NCBI GenBank assembly: GCA_946887065.1
Contig: CAMPKL010000321.1
Location: forward strand, 1 to 5,074
Direction: 5' to 3'
DNA length: 5,074 bases
Source of the DNA: an uncultured Bryobacterales bacterium
GTDB lineage: Bacteria; Acidobacteriota; Terriglobia; Bryobacterales; UBA6623
The notes beneath the pieces are model-generated. The model did not search any database and was not told the origin of the DNA. It worked only from the letters and a program-made list of their open reading frames with translations. Positions 1 to 5,074 of this stretch are shown piece by piece (positions within the stretch are counted from its first letter, which is position 1; each line of letters begins with the position of its first letter). The translations under genes were made by a program, and so were the position numbers.

Positions 1-1585
1 TCACCCGCGGATTGACGACGTCGGGGTTTTGAAATTGGGGGTTGGAGTCTTGCCGTCCGAAATTGGAGAAGCCCGAAACACGCTGGGAGTTGAGGCCGCC
101 GCCGATCCTTTCGTCATTGGGGATATTGGGAATGCCGTAGAGCTCCGTCATGTTTTGCAGTTCGGAGTTCACCGCGCTCTTGCCGCCGAAGGAATGCGTG
201 ACGCCAACGCGCGCTTCAAGCAGAGCGGTAGGCGAGACGGTCCACGTGACGCCCCCAACGACTCCGGTGTTGCGGGCGAAAACGTTGCCGTTGGAGTCGC
301 CCCCGGAGGCGCCGGGGATCTCGTCGGGTTCGAACCAGGACAACTTTCTGTAGCTGTAGCGGCCGAAGAAATTGAGATTGTCGTTGAGGTAAACGTCGCC
401 TTTAACGTTCCCCTTGTTGTCGTCTTGCATTTCGCTGGGAAGCGACTCGAAGTTGTTGCCGACGCCCAAGGCTCCCGTACCTGCGCGGTTGGGCGCGGGC
501 AGGTCGCCGAGCACCTGACGGGCAAAAGGCGACTGTTGGCTCAGCGGAATCGACTGACCGTTTCCGCCGTAGGGATTGCCGCTGTAAGGGTCGACGACCG
601 GGGCGCCCATATTGCCCTCGCGCTGATCGAGCGTCGGCACGGTGGCGAAGCGCAGCTGGCTCTGGCGGCGACGTAGACCTTCATAGTCCGCGAAGAAGAA
701 CGCGCGGTTTTTTACAATCGGTCCGCCCCCGGCGGCGCCGAATTGATTCTGCACGAGATTCGGCTGGCCGTTCTGCGGCTTGAAAAAGCCCACCGCATTG
801 AGTTCGGTGTTACGCAGGAACTCCCACAAGGTGGCGTGGTACTGGTTCGTGCCGCTGCGATAGGCAGCATTGATCACCGCGCCGCCGGCGCGGCCATATT
901 CCGCCGAGAAGCTGTCTGAGATGACTTTGAACTCGCCGACAGCGTCGGGCGAAAGCTGCACGACCTGGCTGGAAAAGCCTTGATTCGAAGTGCCGTAGGA
1001 ATTATTATCTACGCCGTCCAACGAGAAGTTGTTGAACGAGCTGCGCTGGCCATTGACGTGATAGGCAGCGTCGCGCCCCGAGAGAGAACCGCGAAGAGAC
1101 TGCGACGTACCCGGCGTGAGCAGGGTCAGGTCGGCGTAGGCGCGGCCATTCAAAGGCAGGTCAACAGCCTGCTTTTGACCGACGACAGTGGCGCGTTCGC
1201 TGGTGTCGGTCTCGATCAACGATGCGGCGCCGGTGACTTCGACGGTTTCGGTCGTGTCGCCGAGCTCGAGCGTCAGGTCGACTCGCTGCCGCGAGCCGAC
1301 GACAACGGTGAAGACATCGGAGGCAGCCTTCTTGAACTGCATCATTTCCGCTTCGACGCGGTACTCGCCGATCGCCGCGTTGAGGAATTGGTAGCTCCCC
1401 GTTTCGTCCGTTAAGCCCTTTTGCGTTACGCCCGTTTGCACGTTGGACAGAGTAACCGCCGCCCCGGGAACCACGGCCCCGCTGGCGTCGCGAACGGTTC
1501 CGAGAACCGCCGCACGGTCGAACTGCGCGGAGAGGCTTAGCGTCCCGGCACAGATTAGAAACATCAGGCGGATGAAATTATTCAT
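1..1585 (-). CDS. Oar-like TonB-dependent outer-membrane receptor, N-terminal part (3' end off window)
   Basis: The frame is open from the ATG at 1585 to the left edge: 528 codons with no stop. Residues 1-20 form a signal peptide (NNFIR, then a hydrophobic core ending LSLSA before QF). Residues about 25-105 form a carboxypeptidase-regulatory-like beta-sandwich (GTVRDASGAVVPGAAVTL, DETGSYQF). TETVEVTGA at 112-120 resembles a TonB box. A plug-type region follows, with LPLNGR (143-148), SLDGVDNN (188-195) and EYGRAGGAVINAAYRSGTNQ (229-248), then WEFLRN (254-259) and FFFADYEGLR (296-305). These are hallmarks of the large CarboxypepD_reg/plug receptors of Acidobacteriota. Family members are usually around 1000-1200 residues, so roughly half is visible and most of the barrel is missing. 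The family is thought to take up large substrates using TonB-ExbBD energy; the substrate here is unknown. In-frame ATGs at 1588 and 1597 are alternative starts. I preferred 1585 because GAGGA sits five bases upstream of it. No frameshift was seen when I translated the whole stretch. Confidence 0.93.
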   Translation of the reverse strand, partial: MNNFIRLMFLICAGTLSLSAQFDRAAVLGTVRDASGAVVPGAAVTLSNVQTGVTQKGLTDETGSYQFLNAAIGEYRVEAEMMQFKKAASDVFTVVVGSRQRVDLTLELGDTTETVEVTGAASLIETDTSERATVVGQKQAVDLPLNGRAYADLTLLTPGTSQSLRGSLSGRDAAYHVNGQRSSFNNFSLDGVDNNSYGTSNQGFSSQVVQLSPDAVGEFKVISDSFSAEYGRAGGAVINAAYRSGTNQYHATLWEFLRNTELNAVGFFKPQNGQPNLVQNQFGAAGGGPIVKNRAFFFADYEGLRRRQSQLRFATVPTLDQREGNMGAPVVDPYSGNPYGGNGQSIPLSQQSPFARQVLGDLPAPNRAGTGALGVGNNFESLPSEMQDDNKGNVKGDVYLNDNLNFFGRYSYRKLSWFEPDEIPGASGGDSNGNVFARNTGVVGGVTWTVSPTALLEARVGVTHSFGGKSAVNSELQNMTELYGIPNIPNDERIGGGLNSQRVSGFSNFGRQDSNPQFQNPDVVNPRV

Positions 1586-1590
1586 CATTT

Positions 1591-1595
1591 TCCTC
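1591..1595 (-). promoter_or_regulatory. Shine-Dalgarno of the TonB-dependent receptor gene
   Basis: On the minus strand GAGGA lies five bases before the ATG at 1585 and two bases before the ATG at 1588. It overlaps the start of the reading frame that would begin at the ATG at 1597. The spacing favours 1585 as the translation start. The ATG at 1597 has no comparable motif upstream, although starting there would give a more basic signal-peptide N-region (MRKMMNNFIR). Confidence 0.6.
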
Positions 1596-1624
1596 ATCTA
1601 GAAACAACCCACACTTGTTAGCGA

Positions 1625-1649
1625 GACGGCTCAAAGACTAGGAGCCGCC
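1625..1649 (-). other. Strong GC-rich inverted repeat (hairpin) upstream of receptor gene
   Basis: On the minus strand GGCGGCTC (1649-1642) pairs with GAGCCGTC (1632-1625). This gives eight pairs, one of them G-U, around a nine-base loop. It lies about 40 bases before the receptor ATG. No T run follows, so it is not a classical intrinsic terminator. It could end the SMP-30 transcript by a factor-assisted route, shape the receptor's 5' leader, or act as a DNA-level operator. The pairing is seen directly; its role is not known. Confidence 0.4.
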
Positions 1650-1680
1650 GGAAGGGAGTGATTCCAGAATGAAGGGCGCC

Positions 1681-1694
1681 GATGACGAATCATC
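1681..1694 (-). other. Short perfect hairpin with TTCG loop
   Basis: On the minus strand GATGA-TTCG-TCATC forms five perfect pairs around a UUCG tetraloop in RNA. The closing pair is A-U rather than the especially stable C-G. No T run follows, so terminator function is not supported. It is one of several small inverted repeats in the leader of the receptor gene and could be chance. Confidence 0.3.
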
Positions 1695-1714
1695 CGCCGG
1701 AGAGTTAAGAGCAG

Positions 1715-1738
1715 ATCAGTTTTTGCAGACGAACCGAT
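1715..1738 (-). other. Imperfect hairpin, seven pairs
   Basis: On the minus strand ATCGGTT (1738-1732) pairs with AACTGAT (1721-1715), with one G-U pair and a ten-base loop. The stem is AT-richer than its surroundings. It could be an operator-like inverted repeat or part of a structured leader; a chance occurrence is also possible. Confidence 0.25.
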
Positions 1739-1753
1739 TACGGCTCTGCGACG

Positions 1754-1767
1754 GGCCGGATACGGCC
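1754..1767 (-). other. Small GC hairpin downstream of SMP-30 stop
   Basis: On the minus strand GGCCG-TATC-CGGCC forms five G-C pairs about 36 bases after the SMP-30 stop codon. The position would suit a terminator, but the bases that follow (CGTCGCAG) contain no T run. It is at best a weak or factor-assisted terminator. Confidence 0.25.
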
Positions 1768-1802
1768 GGGTGTAAGCGCTCGCGATACAAGAACTTCGCG
1801 CG

Positions 1803-2774
1803 CTAATGGGTCTGATACGAAACGAGACCCGGCACGGCAGTGCGGATGCTGAACAGGGAGCCGCCGGCGGTGATGTAGAGGGTTTTTAGGTCTTCGTCGC
1901 CGAAGGCTACGTTTGTCGTCTCGTCTTGGGGGATCGGGATCGTGTGGAGCAAGTCACCCTCGGGAGACAAAATGTATACGCCCGCGCCGAAGGCAGTCGT
2001 CTCGTTCGGCGGCGCGGGCTCGTTGCGCCCGGCGGCGACCCACAGGCGTCCTTCCGTGTCCATCTCGAGACCATCGGGGCCGCGGCCGTCCTGCCAGTCG
2101 AAGATCATCGTCTTGGTCGCGGGATCGATGGAGCCGTCGTCGTTGAGATTGAAACGCCATAACGTGCGGGCGCCGCCGACGTTGTTGTTATTGTTGTCGG
2201 CCACGTAGAGATACTCATCGTTGGGACTGACCAGCAGGCCGTTGGGGCGGTCCGCTTCGTCGGCGATGATCTGCACGACTTCGCCGGGCGCGTCGATGCG
2301 GTAGACCCCTTCAACGATACCGTCGGCCTCGTCGCGAATCTCCATGTTGTCGCGGTTGCCGTAGCGGGGATCGGAGAAGTAGATGCGGCCCTTGGAGTCG
2401 ATCGTCAAGTCGTTGGGGGAGTTAAACTTGGCCCCTTGATAGTTGTCGGCGAGGACGGTGAGCGAGCCGTCGTTCTCGATGCGGATGACGCGTTTGGCGC
2501 CGGGCTGGCAGGCGACCAGCCGCATCTCGTGGTCAATCATCAGGCCGTTGGCGCCGCCGCCGGGGAGTTGGACTTCCTGCAGTTCGCCCTCCAGGGTGCG
2601 CAGCGTCACGCGGCCGCCTCCCGAGAAATAGAGGCCTCTGTCGGGATGCCAGGCTGGGCCTTCGCCCGCGCCGACTTCGCCGTATTCGGCCACCTCGGCA
2701 TCGGGCTCCAACAGTTGCGGACCCCGCGAGCAGGAGCAAGCAAGTAGGACGGAGGCGAGAGCGAGTTTCCACAT
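1803..2774 (-). CDS. SMP-30/gluconolactonase-like beta-propeller protein, probable lipoprotein
   Basis: This complete protein of 323 residues belongs to the SMP-30/gluconolactonase/LRE family. The family consists of six-bladed propellers with a central divalent metal that hydrolyse lactones or related esters. The four expected metal/active-site residues are all present at family-like spacing: Glu38 (GEGPAW), Asn121 (SPNDL), Asn178 (RPNGL) and Asp234 (GPDGLEMD). YFSDPRYG (132-139) and LYVADNNNNN (189-198) are also typical of bacterial members. The N-terminus is a short export signal (K3, hydrophobic 4-12) ending in LLAC, so Cys13 could be lipidated; Cys15 is a second candidate. The product would then act in the periplasm, anchored to a membrane. 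An in-frame TAG 12 bases upstream makes ATG 2774 the first possible start. The gene follows the permease by 24 bases and is likely co-transcribed with it. The true substrate (sugar-acid lactone or other) cannot be told from the sequence. Confidence 0.9.
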   Translation of the reverse strand: MWKLALASVLLACSCSRGPQLLEPDAEVAEYGEVGAGEGPAWHPDRGLYFSGGGRVTLRTLEGELQEVQLPGGGANGLMIDHEMRLVACQPGAKRVIRIENDGSLTVLADNYQGAKFNSPNDLTIDSKGRIYFSDPRYGNRDNMEIRDEADGIVEGVYRIDAPGEVVQIIADEADRPNGLLVSPNDEYLYVADNNNNNVGGARTLWRFNLNDDGSIDPATKTMIFDWQDGRGPDGLEMDTEGRLWVAAGRNEPAPPNETTAFGAGVYILSPEGDLLHTIPIPQDETTNVAFGDEDLKTLYITAGGSLFSIRTAVPGLVSYQTH

Positions 2775-2798
2775 GGCCTGACGATTCTAGGCGAATCC
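2775..2798 (-). promoter_or_regulatory. Short permease/SMP-30 junction, weak ribosome binding site
   Basis: Only 24 bases separate the permease TGA from the SMP-30 ATG. The one good Shine-Dalgarno-like sequence, TGAGGA, overlaps the permease stop codon and lies too far upstream (about 22 bases). CAGG sits only two bases before the ATG. There is no room for a promoter of ordinary size unless it lies inside the permease gene. This points to a shared transcript and perhaps to re-initiation by ribosomes finishing the permease. Confidence 0.4.
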
Positions 2799-5074
2799 TC
2801 AGGCTGAGCGTAATACCGAAGCGAGATCCGTGCGAGAAATTCTTCGCGCCGGAATCGACCCTGCCAGGGCCGCGACGGCAAGCAGCAGCGCGGTCATGGA
2901 GGCGAACGTCCATGGATCGGTCGCGCTCACGCCATAGAGCAGTGAGCTCATCGTCTGGGAAAGGAAGAAGGAAGCAGCGATTCCAATGGCAATGCCGGCC
3001 GAAGCCAGCTTCACCGTGCGGCCAATCACTTGGGACCGGACGGAAGCCGCGCTGGCGCCCAGCGTCATGCGGATGCCGATCTCTTGCGTTCGCTGGTTCA
3101 CCGAGTAGGAGACAACGCCATAGATGCCCAGCGAAGCCAGCGCCAACGCCGCGATTGAAAAAGCTCCGATCAGCCACAGCGTGAACTTGCGCGGCGACAA
3201 GGAGCGCTCGATTTCCGCCTCAAGAGACTGGAACGTCGCCGTCGGCAGCAGCGGATCTTCCTGAGCCAGCCGTTGCCGCACCGCGGGAGCCAACGATTCC
3301 AACGGCAAGTTTGAGCGAACGATCAATTGCGTATAGTTCGTCCACTCCGTCTGACTTAGCGGAATGTACATTTCCAGTCCCGAGTCCTCCTCAAGGGAAC
3401 TGTGACGGACATCGGTGACGACGCCGCGAACGATGCGCTCAAGCCCGCTCACGATCAAGACCTTACCGATAGCTTGCTCCCCCGGCCACAGCGACTTCGC
3501 CAGCGTCTCGTTGACGACAACGGACATTTCGTGGTCCTGATCGTCCTGCTCGATGATCCCTCGGCCCTCCAGAATCGGTATGCCCATCGTTTCGAAGTAC
3601 TTGCTGTCGACAAGGCGCGGGAAGGCAAGGGGATACTCGCCCTCGGCGTAGACGGCGCCCTTCGCTTCGACTCCCCAGGATCGGTTGCCGCCTAGCGGCA
3701 AGGTATCAGCGAGTGCCGCCGACACGACGCCAGGGATGCTCTCGACGGCTTGGCCGAGCCGATCCAGGTAGACGAACCTCTCGGCGGGTTGTCCTTGTTG
3801 AGGATCGATTTTCCAGGCGGCCACCCGCTCGGGCCGAAAGCCTGGACTCACCTCGAGCAAGGTCCAAAAACTGCGCATCAGCAGGCCCGCCCCGACCAGC
3901 AGAATGCAGGCCAGTGCCGTTTCGGCGATGACCAGGGCGCCGCGAAGCCAGGCGCGATCCTTGCTCTCGCTGGTTCCCCGCCCCGTTTCCTTCAGCGCCG
4001 ACGATTGCCCGACCGAGGCGATTTGCAGCGCCGGCGCCGCGCCGAACAGGAGACCGCAAGCAGCAGCAGCCGCGACAGAAAACGCGAGGACCGCCGCATC
4101 GACCGAGACGGAGTCGAGCAACGGGACATTCACGATGCTCAGCGTGGAAACGAAACGAGTTGCGACATAGGCGACGACGATGCCTAGCGCGGAGCCGCAT
4201 GCGGCCAAAAGGAAGCTCTCGGTCAGCATCTGGCGGATGATGCGCAGACGCCCGGCGCCGAGAGCGCTGCGAACGGCGACTTCCTTTTGTCGAGAAGCCG
4301 CCCTCACCAGCAACAGATTCGACAAATTTGTGCAGGCGATCAGCAACAACAAACCGACCGCGCCGGACAGCATCAGCAGCGCCGGCTTGAACCTGCCGTT
4401 GATCTGATCCTTGAGGGGGGTGACCGTCCCAGCGATGCCCCAGCGCTCAGGCTGGGCAAGCCGCAGCTGTTCGTTGATTCGGTCCAACTCCTCTTGCGCG
4501 GCCTGGACGCTGGCGCCCGGCTTCAGGCGGGCGACGACTTCGAGCGTGTTGCCCCAGTCGTGCGTCTCCGGCGAAACGGGAAAGGGGGTCAGTAGGTCGA
4601 ACTCCATCCCGGGGCGGAAGACCGTCGCGAAGTCGAACGACGGCGGCAAAACGCCGACGATCGTCGTTGGCTGCCCGCGATCCAGCGTGCCGCCGGACAG
4701 TTGAAGCCCCTTGCCGATGACATCGGGATCGGCGTTGAATCGCGCGCGCCAATAACGATCGCTCAATAACACCGCGGGGCGGCCATTGTAGACGGTTTCC
4801 TCTTGAACGAAATCGCGACCCATTTGTGGGCGCACACCTAACGTGGAAAGAAATCCTTGTGTCACGGCGAGAGACCGAACGCGTTCGGGTTGGCCTTCGC
4901 CGACCAGTTTCAAACCGGTGTATTCGAAGAAGGCGAAATAGCCGCCCATATCCTCGAACGATTGGGCCGATTCGCGCCAATCGGCGAGATTGCCGGTGCG
5001 GAGCGTTTTGGAGGAAAGTCCGCGGTCGCCGGGGTTGGCTATCCACACGAGACGGTCTGAATCCGGGAACGGAA
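2799..5074 (-). CDS. ADOP-type ABC transporter permease (FtsX/MacB-like), 5' end off window
   Basis: The frame is open from the right edge to TGA at 2799-2801, with 757 complete codons visible. It begins within PFPDSDRLVWI, a segment that in this family follows the first membrane helix by a few residues, so about 50-60 N-terminal residues are probably missing. Numbered from that Pro, the order is: MacB-type periplasmic domain (about 1-225); FtsX domain with helices near 230-253, 285-307 and 326-348, including CTNLSNLLLVRAASRQKEVA; linker; helix 377-399; second periplasmic domain (about 405-625); second FtsX domain with helices near 629-654, 686-706 and 722-742, including QRTQEIGIRMTLGA. It ends in PARRISRTDLASVLRSA. 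Two MacB_PCD-FtsX units in one chain are the mark of the acidobacterial duplicated orphan permeases. Such permeases probably work with an ATPase encoded elsewhere and may move lipids, lipoproteins, peptides or drugs; the substrate is unknown. No ATPase motif occurs in the window. Confidence 0.93.
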   Translation of the reverse strand, partial: PFPDSDRLVWIANPGDRGLSSKTLRTGNLADWRESAQSFEDMGGYFAFFEYTGLKLVGEGQPERVRSLAVTQGFLSTLGVRPQMGRDFVQEETVYNGRPAVLLSDRYWRARFNADPDVIGKGLQLSGGTLDRGQPTTIVGVLPPSFDFATVFRPGMEFDLLTPFPVSPETHDWGNTLEVVARLKPGASVQAAQEELDRINEQLRLAQPERWGIAGTVTPLKDQINGRFKPALLMLSGAVGLLLLIACTNLSNLLLVRAASRQKEVAVRSALGAGRLRIIRQMLTESFLLAACGSALGIVVAYVATRFVSTLSIVNVPLLDSVSVDAAVLAFSVAAAAACGLLFGAAPALQIASVGQSSALKETGRGTSESKDRAWLRGALVIAETALACILLVGAGLLMRSFWTLLEVSPGFRPERVAAWKIDPQQGQPAERFVYLDRLGQAVESIPGVVSAALADTLPLGGNRSWGVEAKGAVYAEGEYPLAFPRLVDSKYFETMGIPILEGRGIIEQDDQDHEMSVVVNETLAKSLWPGEQAIGKVLIVSGLERIVRGVVTDVRHSSLEEDSGLEMYIPLSQTEWTNYTQLIVRSNLPLESLAPAVRQRLAQEDPLLPTATFQSLEAEIERSLSPRKFTLWLIGAFSIAALALASLGIYGVVSYSVNQRTQEIGIRMTLGASAASVRSQVIGRTVKLASAGIAIGIAASFFLSQTMSSLLYGVSATDPWTFASMTALLLAVAALAGSIPARRISRTDLASVLRSA

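Larger units (their letters stand above)
1598..1802 (-). other. Intergenic region between SMP-30 gene and receptor gene
   Basis: This stretch of about 205 bases follows the stop of the SMP-30 gene and leads into the receptor gene. It must hold the 3' end of the first transcript and, probably, the promoter and leader of the second. I find no convincing -35/-10 pair and no hairpin followed by a T run on the minus strand. It does contain at least four short inverted repeats (1625-1649, 1681-1694, 1715-1738, 1754-1767) and a direct repeat CCGCCGG at 1645-1651 and 1694-1700. No reading frame here looks coding. Confidence 0.6.

Noticed and set aside
29..676. Plus-strand open frame of 215 codons
   Set aside because: It lies entirely antisense to the receptor gene, whose frame encodes recognisable family motifs. 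The plus-strand product is low-complexity (Val/Ala/Gly/Glu/Arg) and shows no domain, as expected of a shadow in GC-rich DNA.
1754..1767. Intrinsic terminator of the SMP-30 gene
   Set aside because: The five-pair GC stem is well placed but lacks any following T run, so it is listed only as a hairpin.
1598..1802. Sigma-70-type promoter for the receptor gene
   Set aside because: I looked for TTGACA/TATAAT-like pairs on the minus strand with 16-18 base spacing and found nothing convincing. A promoter probably exists but cannot be placed.
2533..3177. Minus-strand open frame of 214 codons spanning the permease/SMP-30 junction
   Set aside because: It is an out-of-frame overlap with two well-recognised genes on the same strand, and its product is rich in Arg, Pro and Gly without motifs.
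3750..4187. Plus-strand open frame of 145 codons antisense to the permease
   Set aside because: Shadow frame with a Gln/Arg-rich product and no motif. The opposite strand encodes the FtsX membrane segments.
4447..5046. Minus-strand open frame of 199 codons inside the permease gene
   Set aside because: It is a frame-shifted shadow of the permease, Arg-rich and without domain features. The permease frame itself is uninterrupted.
5046..5048. GTG at 5048 as the true start of the permease
   Set aside because: The same frame continues to the window edge and encodes PFPDSDRL, a family motif that lies after the first membrane helix, so the real start is outside the window.
1..5074. Mobile element, CRISPR array, phage, toxin-antitoxin or defence system
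   Set aside because: No transposase, integrase, terminal inverted repeats, regularly spaced repeats or defence-related domains were seen. The sequence is accounted for by three envelope genes and one short intergenic region.

Overview
The window is GC-rich and carries three genes, all read on the minus strand. In transcription order (right to left) they are: an FtsX/MacB-type ABC permease of the acidobacterial duplicated-permease (ADOP) class, whose start lies beyond the right edge; a complete SMP-30/gluconolactonase-like beta-propeller protein with a lipoprotein-type signal peptide; and the N-terminal part of a very large Oar-like TonB-dependent outer-membrane receptor, whose barrel continues past the left edge. 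The ADOP architecture and the CarboxypepD_reg-plug receptor are both strongly expanded in Acidobacteriota. The most likely source is therefore an acidobacterium, perhaps of the Solibacter/Bryobacter type. This is an inference from family distribution; there is no rRNA or marker gene here.

Layout: 5074-2799 permease; a 24-base junction without a convincing Shine-Dalgarno; 2774-1803 SMP-30 lipoprotein; about 217 bases of non-coding DNA (1586-1802) with several short inverted repeats; 1585-1 receptor. The permease and SMP-30 genes are close enough to be co-transcribed. The receptor has its own Shine-Dalgarno and a long leader, so it is probably a separate transcription unit.

All three products belong to the cell envelope: inner membrane, probably periplasm-facing lipoprotein, and outer membrane. 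Nothing in the sequence proves that they work together, and none of their substrates can be read from the sequence. I see no tRNA, rRNA, CRISPR array, insertion sequence, phage gene or defence gene. On the whole this is an ordinary acidobacterial chromosomal region. The points most worth a second look are the structured intergenic region, the short signal peptide of the SMP-30 protein, and the permease that has no ATPase gene in view.
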